Origin: an uncultured Porphyromonadaceae bacterium
GTDB taxonomy: Bacteria; Bacteroidota; Bacteroidia; Bacteroidales; Muribaculaceae
DNA: 13,496 nt
Direction: 5' to 3'
Assembly: GCA_900548875.1 (NCBI GenBank)
Contig: URMA01000083.1
Coordinates: forward strand, 1 to 13,496
Of the stretch, positions 6,556 to 13,496 are shown piece by piece. Position 1 is the first letter of the stretch, and each line of letters starts with the position of its first letter. Both the position numbers and the translations under genes were made by a program. Below the pieces are notes generated by a model. The model was not told where the DNA came from. It searched no databases and worked only from the letters and a program-made list of their open reading frames with translations.

Positions 6556-7499
6556 CTATTCCAATATGAGTTTCAGAATTTCCTGACGGTCGGAAGGGGC
6601 AAACCAGTGCATGTCGGTGTCTTTTGCGTACCAGGTGAGCTGTTTTTTTGCGTAGACACGGGTGTTTTTCTGAATGCGTGCCACGGCGGTGTCGTAGTCC
6701 ATCGTGCCGTCCATCCATGCAAACAGTTCCTTGTAGCCTACAGTGTTGAGCGAGTTGAGGTGTCGTTGTGGGTAGAAGCGCCGTGCTTCGTCGATGAGTC
6801 CCGCTTCTATCATTTTTTCCACGCGGCGGTTGATGCGGTCAAACAGTTGTTCGCGCGGCAGGTTGAGTCCGATTTTCACAATGCGGAAAGGCCGTTGCTT
6901 CACGCTGTTGGTGCGCAGTTCCGAGTAGGGGCGTCCTGCCTGAAGGCAGATTTCTACGGCGTGGATGACACGTTTGTGGTTTTTCAGGTCGACTTGATTG
7001 TAATAAACGGGGTCGAGGCGGCGCAGTTCTTCGCGCATGGCCTCCGCTCCGTCGCGTTCGAAGCGTTCCACTACCTCACGGCGGATTTCGTCGCTGATGG
7101 TGGGAATATTGTCAATGCCCTTGCACACGGCATCGACATACATCATCGAGCCGCCGCACATCACCACATAAGGCGAACGGGCGAAAAGTTGGGGAAGCAA
7201 CTGCATCACGTCGTCCTCAAACTGAGCGGCACTGTAGTATTCCTCCAGGCTGAGCGTGCCGACAAAATGGTGTTTCACTGCTGCCATCTGTTCGGCGGTA
7301 GGGGCTGCCGTTCCTGCCGTTATACGGAGGAATCACCGATGAAACACACCGCGCGAATAATATCCGCACTGCTCGCTCTTATCACTCTCCTCGTACCGCT
7401 CGTTGCATGCTCAAGATCCGACGACGACGGAAACACCACAACTCCCGCCGACTCTTCCGCCGCCGAACCGGCAGAGACGACAAGCGTATTCGTTGACAT
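6556..7499 (-). pseudogene. miaA: tRNA dimethylallyltransferase MiaA, disrupted by foreign DNA replacing the P-loop region
   Basis: MiaA transfers a dimethylallyl group to N6 of A37 in tRNAs that read UNN codons. The body is clear: AGTAAPTAEQMAAVKHHFVG, EYYSAAQFE, VVMCGGSMMYVDAVCKGID, the NHKRVIHAVEICL segment, NTVGYKELF and KKQLTWY, in frame from about 7317 down to TAG at 6558-6556. The natural N-terminus is found separately: ATG at 7499-7497 gives MSTNTLVV, the usual MiaA start, 23 bases after the pepT stop. After codon 8 (about 7476) homology is lost and returns only at about 7317, in another frame and beyond an in-frame TGA at 7335-7333. The missing ~35-40 residues include the P-loop (GPTGVGKT) and DSRQ motifs, so the gene as written cannot make active enzyme; the longest usable frame starts at 7287. 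It lies downstream of pepT on the same strand. Confidence 0.88.
7318..7478 (+). other. Foreign ~155-bp segment inside miaA, carrying the 5' end of a lipoprotein gene
   Basis: Homology to MiaA stops at about 7317 and resumes at about 7476; boundaries are approximate to a few bases because both joins have short shared sequence. The intervening DNA is GC-rich and, unlike the native genes here, carries a strong Shine-Dalgarno sequence (ggagg at 7326-7330) eight bases before an ATG. No target-site duplication, terminal inverted repeats or transposase accompany it, so it is not a recognisable mobile element. A chimeric assembly is the simplest explanation. Confidence 0.75.
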
Positions 7500-7518
7500 C
7501 TTTCGTATTGTTCAGTAA
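7339..7518 (+). pseudogene. Truncated lipoprotein gene start (signal peptide and lipobox only)
   Basis: ATG at 7339 starts a 59-codon frame: a basic N-terminus (MKHTARI), a hydrophobic stretch (ISALLALITLLVPL) and a lipobox LVAC with Cys at residue 24, then an acidic and Ser/Thr/Ala-rich linker (SDDDGNTTTPADSSAAEPAE). This is typical of the N-terminus of a Firmicutes substrate-binding lipoprotein. Genuine sequence ends at about residue 46-48, where the frame runs into miaA/pepT antisense sequence and stops by chance at 7516-7518. It is a fragment, not a working gene; what the full protein would bind cannot be told. Confidence 0.6.
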
Positions 7519-7522
7519 GCCG

Positions 7523-8743
7523 TTAGCGTTGTTCTACCAGTTTGCAGATTTCCACAATCACTTTTGCGGCCTTTTCCATCGATGGGATGGGCACAAATTC
7601 ATAACGGCCGTGGAAGTTCAGGCCGCCGGCAAAAATGTTAGGGCATGGCAGACCTTTGAAAGAAAGCTGAGCACCGTCTGTCCCGCCACGAATCGGTTGT
7701 ACGATAGGAGTGACGTCGGCATTCAGCATGGCCTGTTTTGCAATGTCGATGATATACATCACCGGCTCGATTTTCTCGCGCATGTTGAAATATTGGTCTT
7801 TGATTTCAATGGATGCGCAGCCCGGATATTCGTGGTTGATTTTGCGTGTAAGGTGTTCCAGTTCCTTTTTGCGGCGTTGGAAGCGGTCGAGGTCGTGGTC
7901 ACGGATGATGTAGGTGAGCGTTGACTCTTCGACGGTTCCTTCAAAGCCTACCAAATGGTAGAAGCCTTCGTAGCCTTCCGTGTGTTCCGGAGTTTCCCAA
8001 CGCGGGAGCATGATGCTGAACTGGTTGGCGATGCGGATGGAGTTGATCATCTTGTGTTTCGCATAGCCCGGATGCACGTTGCGGCCCTTGAAGGTGACTT
8101 TAGCCGATGCGGCGTTGAAGTTTTCGTATTCCAACTCGCCGATGGCACCGCCGTCCATGGTGTAGGCCCAGTCGGCAGCAAACTGCTTCACGTCGAACTT
8201 GTGGGCACCCAGTCCGATTTCCTCGTCAGGGTTGAAACCGATGCGGATATCGCCGTGCTTGATTTCCGGATGCTGTTTCAGGTATTCCACAGCGGCAATG
8301 ATTTCAGCCACGCCGGCCTTGTCGTCGGCGCCGAGGAGCGTTTTTCCGTCGGTCACGATCAGTGCCTGTCCGGTGTAGTCCTTCAGTTCCGGGAATTCGT
8401 TGGGCGAAAGTACTACGTTGTTTTCAGCGTCGAGCACGATGTCGCCACCGTCGTAGTTCTCTACGATACGCGGGTTTACATGGCGTCCCGACATGTCGGG
8501 CGACGTGTCGAGGTGGGCGATGAAACCTACAGTCGGCACTTTCTTGTCGGTGTTGCCCGGCAGAGTGGCCATCAGGTAGCCGTTATCGTCGAGGGTAATG
8601 TTCTTCAGTCCCATTTCCTTCAGCTCCTTTTCAAGAGCCTGGGCAAAAATCATCTGCCCCGGAGTGGACGGTGTGAGATTGGTCAGTTCGTCACTCTGAG
8701 TGTCGAACTTCACGTACTTCAAAAATCTGTCAACAACGTTCAT
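7523..8743 (-). CDS. pepT: Peptidase T (tripeptide aminopeptidase)
   Basis: PepT is a cytoplasmic dizinc M20B metallopeptidase that removes the N-terminal residue of tripeptides, ending peptide breakdown. The protein has 406 residues, against 408 in E. coli. All metal and catalytic positions are present: His77 and Asp79 (HLDTSPD), bridging Asp140 (GADDKAG), Glu174 general base and Glu175 (NPDEEIG), Asp197 (TMDGG) and His378 (FHGRYEF). The substrate-binding segments VHPGYAKHKMINS and PIRGGTDGAQLS are also intact. The start MNVVDRFLKYVKFDTQSDE matches the family N-terminus. There is no signal peptide. miaA follows after 23 bases and probably shares the transcript. The assignment is firm. Confidence 0.97.
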   Translation of the reverse strand: MNVVDRFLKYVKFDTQSDELTNLTPSTPGQMIFAQALEKELKEMGLKNITLDDNGYLMATLPGNTDKKVPTVGFIAHLDTSPDMSGRHVNPRIVENYDGGDIVLDAENNVVLSPNEFPELKDYTGQALIVTDGKTLLGADDKAGVAEIIAAVEYLKQHPEIKHGDIRIGFNPDEEIGLGAHKFDVKQFAADWAYTMDGGAIGELEYENFNAASAKVTFKGRNVHPGYAKHKMINSIRIANQFSIMLPRWETPEHTEGYEGFYHLVGFEGTVEESTLTYIIRDHDLDRFQRRKKELEHLTRKINHEYPGCASIEIKDQYFNMREKIEPVMYIIDIAKQAMLNADVTPIVQPIRGGTDGAQLSFKGLPCPNIFAGGLNFHGRYEFVPIPSMEKAAKVIVEICKLVEQR

Positions 8744-9026
8744 ATTCCTATCGTTTTTATTTCAATTTATTCTTGATTCTATCGGCATCCGCCAAATTTG
8801 ATACAAACTTACACAAAATTGCCGTCATTTGCGAATAAATTTGAAATAAACGTGCGGAAATGGCGGTCATTTGTTTTTGGTGGGGTTGGGATGAAATTTT
8901 CATGTCCGTATTTGGTCGTTTTAGGTCTGAATTTGTCAGCTTCGCGTTTCTTAATAAAAATATGTGGGGAAGGGATGGCTACTTTTGCAAAAAGTACAGT
9001 TACACAATCAAAAAATTGGTAAGGAT
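8744..9026. other. Divergent intergenic region between pepT and the RND efflux gene
   Basis: These 283 AT-rich bases contain the likely pepT promoter and, on the plus strand, TACTTTTG at 8980-8987, a -7-like box about 40 bases before the efflux ATG but with no clear -33 partner. Small open frames on the plus strand (8798-9022 and 8860-9045) look non-coding. I see no metal-regulator gene next to the pump and no convincing operator palindrome. Confidence 0.5.
8804..8835 (-). promoter_or_regulatory. Possible promoter for pepT
   Basis: On the minus strand, TAAGTTTG (8811-8804) matches the Bacteroidetes -7 box TAnnTTTG. Twenty bases upstream is TTCG (8835-8832), three of four bases of the -33 TTTG. 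The implied leader is about 54 nt to the pepT ATG at 8743. Confidence 0.45.
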
Positions 9027-12000
9027 ATGTTTAAGAAAATTGTAAATTTTTCCATTAAGAAAAAGATTTTTGTAGTCTTTGCTACATTGCTTTTGCTTGT
9101 GGGAGGCATTTATTCGATGGTGACATTGCCCATCGATGCGGTGCCCGACATTACGAACAATCAGGTGCAGATTGTGACCGTTTCTCCAACCCTTGCTCCG
9201 CAGGAAGTGGAAAAACTGATTACGCTCCCTGTTGAGGTTAGCATGAGCAATATTATGAACGTAGAAGAAATCCGTTCGGTGTCCCGTTTCGGGCTTTCAT
9301 TGGTGACGGTAGTGTTTAAGGAGGATGTGCCGGTGCTGGATGCCCGACAGCTCGTCAACGAACAGATACAGACCGTCGCGGGGGAAATCCCCTCGGAGTT
9401 GGGTACTCCCGAACTGATGCCGATTACGACGGGCTTGGGCGAAATATACCAGTATGTGCTGAAAGTGGCTCCGGGTTACGAAGACAAGTACGACGCAATG
9501 GAATTGCGCACTATTCAGGACTGGATTGTAAAGCGCCAGCTTTCCGGTATACCGGGAATCGTGGAAATCAACAGTTTCGGCGGTTACCTCAAGCAGTATG
9601 AAGTGGCGGTTGATCCGGAGGTGCTCTATTCGCTGAACATCACTATCAGCGACGTGTTTACGGCTTTGAGCCGAAACAACCAGAACACGGGTGGCAGCTA
9701 CATTGAAAAATCGTCGAAGGCCTATTATATCCGTTCAGAGGGTATGATCAAGGATATTCGCGACATCGAGCAGATTGTGGTCACCAACCGGGGTGGCGTG
9801 CCGGTGCATGTGAGCGATATAGGCAAGGTTCGTTTCGGAGCTCCGAAGCGTTTCGGTGCGATGACAATGGACGGTGAAGGCGAATGTGTCGGCGGTATTG
9901 CGATGATGCTCAAGGGCGCCAATGCCAATGTGGTGACCAAAGAGCTGGAAAAGAGAGTGGCCGCAGTGCAGCAGATGTTGCCGGAAGGAATCAGCGTGGA
10001 ACCCTACCTGAACCGTTCGGAACTGGTGAACCGTAACATATCAACTGTTATCCGCAACCTTATTGAAGGTGCGTTGATTGTGTTTCTTGTACTGATCATA
10101 TTCCTTGGAAATTTCCGAGCCGGACTGATTGTCGCATCCGTCGTGCCGTTGGCCATGTTGTTCGGCTTTATCATGATGCGGCTGTTTGGCGTGTCGGCCA
10201 ACCTTATGAGTCTTGGTGCGATAGACTTCGGTATCGTTGTCGACGGTTCGATTGTCATTCTGGAGGGTATTCTTGCCCATCTTTACAGCAAGTCGTTTGT
10301 GGGGCGCAAGTTGACACGCGAGGAAATGGACGCCGAAGTGATGCGAGGTGCCGGAAAGGTTGTGCGCAGTGCAACATTTGCCGTACTCATCATTTTGATT
10401 GTATTCTTCCCGATTCTCGCGTTGAGCGGAATTGAAGGCAAATATTTTACGCCGATGGCAAAAACACTGGTGTTCTGTATTATCGGTGCATTGCTGCTTT
10501 CCCTCACTTATGTGCCGATGATGGCTTCCGTATTCTTGAAGCGCACACCGTCGTTGAAACCTACGTTTGCCGACCGTTTTTTTGCATGGTTGAACAAATG
10601 GTACAAGCGCACATTGCATGTGGCATTGAAGTACGTATGGTGGACGATTTCCGTTTCTTTCGTTCTTTTGGCACTGTCGCTGTTGTTGTTTACGAAGCTG
10701 GGAGCAGAATTCATTCCTACGCTTGACGAAGGCGATTTTGCCATGCAGATGACTTTGCCTGCCGGCAGTTCGCTTTCAAAGAGCATCGAGATTTCATTGG
10801 CTGCTGAAAAGAAATTGAAGGAGGAATTTCCTGAAATCAAGCATGTAGTGGCCAAGATCGGTACGGCTGAGGTGCCGACCGACCCGATGGCTGTGGAGGA
10901 TGCCGACGTGATGATTGTCATGAAGCCTTTCAGTGAATGGACTTCAGCAAGCAGCCGCGAAGAAATGGTGGAAAAAATGAAAAAGGCACTGGAGGAAGTC
11001 GGTGGGGCTGAGTTTAATTTCAGCCAGCCTATCCAGTTGCGTTTCAACGAACTTATGACGGGTACGAAAGCCGACATCGCCATCAAGCTGTATGGTGAGG
11101 ATATGGACGAGCTCTATAATAAGGCGAAAGAAGCGGCAACCTATGTGGAGAAAGTGCCGGGTGCTTCCGATGTCATTGTGGAACAGACAATGGGACTGCC
11201 GCAGTTGCTGATTAAATACAATCGTGCGAAAATCGCCCGTTATGGCATTGACATAGAGGAACTGAACACGATTATCCGTTCAGCCTACGCCGGTGAAACG
11301 GCCGGAACGGTGTTTGAAAACGAACGTCGTTTTGACCTGGTGGTTCGCCTTGACAAGGATAAAGTCAAGAACCTGAATATCGACAAGCTGTTTGTCCGTT
11401 CAAACGAGGGCATACAGATTCCAGTGAGCGAGGTGGCAAGCATCGATTTGGTCGACGGTCCGCTGCAGATTAACCGTGATGCTACGAAACGTCGTGTGGT
11501 TATCGGTGTCAACGTGCGCAACGCCGACATTCAGCAGGTGGTTTCACAAATCCGCGAATCGCTCGACAAGAACGTGAAGTTGCAGCCGGGCTACTATTTC
11601 GAGTATGGCGGACAGTTTGAAAACTTGCAGAAGGCAATCAACACGTTGTCGGTTGTGATTCCGATTGCACTGGCATTGATTTTGCTGTTGCTCTTCTTCG
11701 CGTTCAAGAGTCTGGTCTACTCGCTAGTGGTATTCTCTACGGTGCCGCTCTCGCTGATTGGCGGTATCGTCGCGTTGTGGATTCGAGGATTGCCATTCAG
11801 CATTTCGGCCGGAGTCGGGTTTATCGCTCTCTTCGGTGTGGCGGTTCTTAACGGTATTCTGATGATTAACCACTTCAATGATTTGAATAAAGGTAAAAAA
11901 TACAAGATGTGTACAAGCAGAATTTTGTCCAACGGATGCGGGCATTTGCTCCGTCCGGTGTTCTTGACGGGACTGGTGGCTTCGTTGGGCTTTGTGCCGA

Positions 12001-13367
12001 TGGCTTTGGCCAAGTCGGCAGGAGCGGAAGTTCAGCGCCCGTTGGCAACGGTGGTTATCGGCGGTCTGATTGTTTCGACGGCAATGACGCTGGTCATCAT
12101 TCCGGTGTTCTATAGATTGGTGGCCCAGTTCAGATGTGCATGGGCACGCAAGAACAATCGGAAAAAGATTTCCGGAAAAGGGGCGGTTGTGATGTTGGCT
12201 GTCGCACTCTCGATGTTCGGTAACGCGTATGCAGCTGCTCCGGCGCAAAAGGTTACGCTGGAAGAAGCGGTGGAAATAGCGGTGAAAAATCATCCCCGTC
12301 TGAAAATGGCCAGTGTCGACATTGAGCGGATGCGTGCCACCCGCGGAGAAATCTGGGACGGCGGCAGCACTTCGTTCAGCTATTCCTGGGGACAGCTGAA
12401 TGGTGAATACAACAAGGACAATGAACTGGCCATCGAGCAGTCGTTGGGTTCGCTGCTGACTCCTTTCTATAAAAATACGCTGGTGAAAACCCAGGTTGCG
12501 CGAGGTGAACTCTACAAAAAGCTCGTGGAAAAGGAAATTACGGCTGAGGTGAAAAGAGCTTGGGTCAACTATCAGTATGCCTACAACCTGTACCTCCTCT
12601 ACGGCGAACAGAAGGAACTGGCCGAGAAGTTGCAGGAAAGCGGCAAGCTGCGTTATGAGCAGGGCGATATTGATTTGTCGGAACGAAACATGATATCCAG
12701 TACGGCGGCCGACATCTACACGCGTTGGTTGCAGTCGGCCGAAACTCTTCGTTTGGCGGAGAAGCGTTTCCGTTGGGTGTGCTATTCGGAGGAGGATATC
12801 GTGCCGGCCGACAGTTCTCTGTCGATTCTTCCCCTGAATCCTCAGTCGGTGAGCGTTTCTGCCGACCGTCTGAATTATTTTGCAAACAATGTGAAAGAGA
12901 AGAAGGACGCGCTGAAAATAGAAAGGAGCCGTTTCTTCCCTGAATTCTCGTTGGGCTATACGCGTCAGAAAATATCGCCGCTCAATGGGTTGAATTCGTG
13001 GATGGTGGGCGTTTCTTTCCCTGTTCTGTTCATGCCACAGCAAAGCAGAAGCAAGCAGGCCAAGATTGCCGTGAAGATGGCGGAATGGGAAGAAGTGAGC
13101 AATCGGACGGAATTGGAAAACAAGATTGACGAACTGCAAGGCCGCATCATGCAGCAGCGCAAAAGCCTTGACTATTACGAACACGCGGCTTTGCGCGAAG
13201 CGCAGTCTTTGCAGGAAAGTGCCCTGCTCAAATTTAAGGAGAGCGAAACGAGTATTGCCGAATTGATACAGAGCCTGATTGTGGCTCGCGACATTCGGAA
13301 GAACTATATGGAAACAGTGTTCAACTACAATGTTTCGGTGTTGGAATTGGAATTGTATACAGAATAA
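9027..13367 (+). CDS. CzcA/CusA-family heavy-metal efflux RND permease fused to a TolC-family outer-membrane factor
   Basis: The N-terminal ~1030 residues are an HME-RND proton antiporter of the inner membrane, which exports metal ions: a first helix (about 12-34), two large periplasmic loops and about 12 helices in all. TM4 has IDFGIVVDGSIVILEG with D400, D406 and E413, spaced exactly like the proton-relay residues D402, D408 and E415 of CzcA, so a divalent metal (Zn/Co/Cd/Ni) is likelier than Cu(I). After the last helix comes a basic stretch (RKNNRKKISGKG) and then a signal-peptide-like hydrophobic segment ending GNAYA (Ala1069). Residues ~1070-1446 are a TolC/OEP-type domain (VTLEEAVEIAVKNHPRLKMA at its start, long coiled coils after). 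ATG 9027 is chosen because MFKKIVNFSIKKKIFVV is the usual N-terminus; the upstream in-frame ATG at 8964 adds a non-conserved 21-residue extension. The periplasmic adaptor that should complete the pump is not seen. Total 1446 residues. Confidence 0.92.
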   Translation: MFKKIVNFSIKKKIFVVFATLLLLVGGIYSMVTLPIDAVPDITNNQVQIVTVSPTLAPQEVEKLITLPVEVSMSNIMNVEEIRSVSRFGLSLVTVVFKEDVPVLDARQLVNEQIQTVAGEIPSELGTPELMPITTGLGEIYQYVLKVAPGYEDKYDAMELRTIQDWIVKRQLSGIPGIVEINSFGGYLKQYEVAVDPEVLYSLNITISDVFTALSRNNQNTGGSYIEKSSKAYYIRSEGMIKDIRDIEQIVVTNRGGVPVHVSDIGKVRFGAPKRFGAMTMDGEGECVGGIAMMLKGANANVVTKELEKRVAAVQQMLPEGISVEPYLNRSELVNRNISTVIRNLIEGALIVFLVLIIFLGNFRAGLIVASVVPLAMLFGFIMMRLFGVSANLMSLGAIDFGIVVDGSIVILEGILAHLYSKSFVGRKLTREEMDAEVMRGAGKVVRSATFAVLIILIVFFPILALSGIEGKYFTPMAKTLVFCIIGALLLSLTYVPMMASVFLKRTPSLKPTFADRFFAWLNKWYKRTLHVALKYVWWTISVSFVLLALSLLLFTKLGAEFIPTLDEGDFAMQMTLPAGSSLSKSIEISLAAEKKLKEEFPEIKHVVAKIGTAEVPTDPMAVEDADVMIVMKPFSEWTSASSREEMVEKMKKALEEVGGAEFNFSQPIQLRFNELMTGTKADIAIKLYGEDMDELYNKAKEAATYVEKVPGASDVIVEQTMGLPQLLIKYNRAKIARYGIDIEELNTIIRSAYAGETAGTVFENERRFDLVVRLDKDKVKNLNIDKLFVRSNEGIQIPVSEVASIDLVDGPLQINRDATKRRVVIGVNVRNADIQQVVSQIRESLDKNVKLQPGYYFEYGGQFENLQKAINTLSVVIPIALALILLLLFFAFKSLVYSLVVFSTVPLSLIGGIVALWIRGLPFSISAGVGFIALFGVAVLNGILMINHFNDLNKGKKYKMCTSRILSNGCGHLLRPVFLTGLVASLGFVPMALAKSAGAEVQRPLATVVIGGLIVSTAMTLVIIPVFYRLVAQFRCAWARKNNRKKISGKGAVVMLAVALSMFGNAYAAAPAQKVTLEEAVEIAVKNHPRLKMASVDIERMRATRGEIWDGGSTSFSYSWGQLNGEYNKDNELAIEQSLGSLLTPFYKNTLVKTQVARGELYKKLVEKEITAEVKRAWVNYQYAYNLYLLYGEQKELAEKLQESGKLRYEQGDIDLSERNMISSTAADIYTRWLQSAETLRLAEKRFRWVCYSEEDIVPADSSLSILPLNPQSVSVSADRLNYFANNVKEKKDALKIERSRFFPEFSLGYTRQKISPLNGLNSWMVGVSFPVLFMPQQSRSKQAKIAVKMAEWEEVSNRTELENKIDELQGRIMQQRKSLDYYEHAALREAQSLQESALLKFKESETSIAELIQSLIVARDIRKNYMETVFNYNVSVLELELYTE

Positions 13368-13380
13368 ATCAATAGAAAAA

Positions 13381-13496
13381 ATGAAACAGATAATTTTAAC
13401 CGGTGGTGGCACTGCCGGACATGTAACACCTAATATTGCATTACTTCCAAGTCTTGCGGCTGCCGGATATCAGGTAACTTATATAGGTTCTTATAC
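13381..13496 (+). CDS. murG: MurG-like glycosyltransferase, first 38 residues (partial, continues past right edge)
   Basis: The ATG 13 bases after the efflux stop opens MKQIILTGGGTAGHVTPNI, followed by ALLPSLAAAGYQVTYIGSY. GGGTAGHVTPN is the N-terminal glycine-rich motif of MurG, the membrane-associated enzyme that adds GlcNAc to lipid I to form lipid II in peptidoglycan synthesis. From general knowledge of the family, the TAGHVTPNIALLP form is typical of Clostridia, while Bacteroidales MurG usually reads GGGTGGHIFPA and sits in the dcw cluster. Codons here are AT-ending, unlike the preceding gene. The identification as MurG-like is good; its belonging to this genome is doubtful, because an RND adaptor would be expected at this place. 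Confidence 0.7.
   Translation, partial: MKQIILTGGGTAGHVTPNIALLPSLAAAGYQVTYIGSY

Noticed and set aside
7318..7478. Miniature transposable element in miaA
   Set aside because: No terminal inverted repeats or target duplication are visible, and sequence of miaA is replaced rather than simply interrupted.
6607..7518. 303-codon plus-strand frame ending in a lipoprotein-like sequence
   Set aside because: Most of it is antisense to miaA; only the part from 7339 carries a real signal peptide, and that belongs to the foreign insert.
7955..8776. 273-codon plus-strand frame
   Set aside because: It is antisense to pepT, whose active-site residues are all present on the minus strand.
11724..13412. 562-codon minus-strand frame
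   Set aside because: It is antisense to the RND-OMF fusion gene; its His/Gln/Arg-rich translation is typical of a shadow frame.
1..13496. CRISPR array, tRNA, rRNA, known riboswitch, phage or integron features
   Set aside because: No regularly spaced repeats, cloverleaf-like sequence, rRNA sequence, recombinase or structural phage gene was seen on either strand by eye; a covariance-model scan was not possible.

Overview
The window looks like a chromosomal segment of a gut-type Bacteroidales bacterium (Bacteroides/Prevotella group). The protein set fits (Mfd, PepT, MiaA, a CzcA-type RND pump fused to a TolC-like domain). Several intergenic regions carry the Bacteroidetes promoter pattern TTTG-N19-21-TAnnTTTG, and most native starts lack a strong Shine-Dalgarno sequence. 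No rRNA, tRNA, CRISPR array, transposase or phage gene was recognised. Species cannot be named from the sequence alone.

Layout. (1) 1-1801, minus strand: first 600 codons of mfd, running off the left edge, with a good Bacteroidetes promoter at 1951-1982. (2) 2238-3923, plus: an AT-rich gene for an AlbA_2 (Schlafen-type)/GHKL ATPase-like regulator, probably acquired. (3) 4051-4896, plus: a TIGR01777 (YfcH-like) SDR-family epimerase whose last ~38 codons are out of frame because of a one-base deletion near 4800; a rho-independent terminator follows at 4942-4981. (4) 5072-6552, plus: an overlapping pair, an unrecognised 218-residue protein and a compact agmatine-deiminase/PAD_porph-type amidinohydrolase, behind a textbook Bacteroidetes promoter. 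(5) 6556-8743, minus: pepT followed by miaA. miaA is broken: its first 8 codons (7499-7476) and its body (about 7317-6556) are separated by about 155 bp of unrelated DNA that replaces the P-loop region and carries the Shine-Dalgarno, signal peptide and lipobox of a Firmicutes-style lipoprotein gene. (6) 9027-13367, plus: a 1446-residue CzcA/CusA-family heavy-metal efflux permease fused to a TolC-family outer-membrane factor, with a signal-peptide-like segment at the fusion point. (7) 13381-13496, plus: start of a MurG-like gene of Firmicutes type, where the periplasmic adaptor of the pump would be expected.

How the genes relate. Most are independent housekeeping units: transcription-coupled repair (Mfd), tripeptide cleavage (PepT), tRNA i6A37 modification (MiaA) and divalent-metal efflux. 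The 5072/5725 pair is probably co-translated and its purpose is unknown. Two foreign-looking joins (miaA insert and MurG end) plus one frameshift suggest a metagenome-derived or chimeric assembly; the true Bacteroidales locus probably has intact miaA and yfcH-like genes and an adaptor gene after the pump. The most interesting real biology is the RND-OMF fusion with its internal export signal and the uncharacterised 5072/5725 operon.
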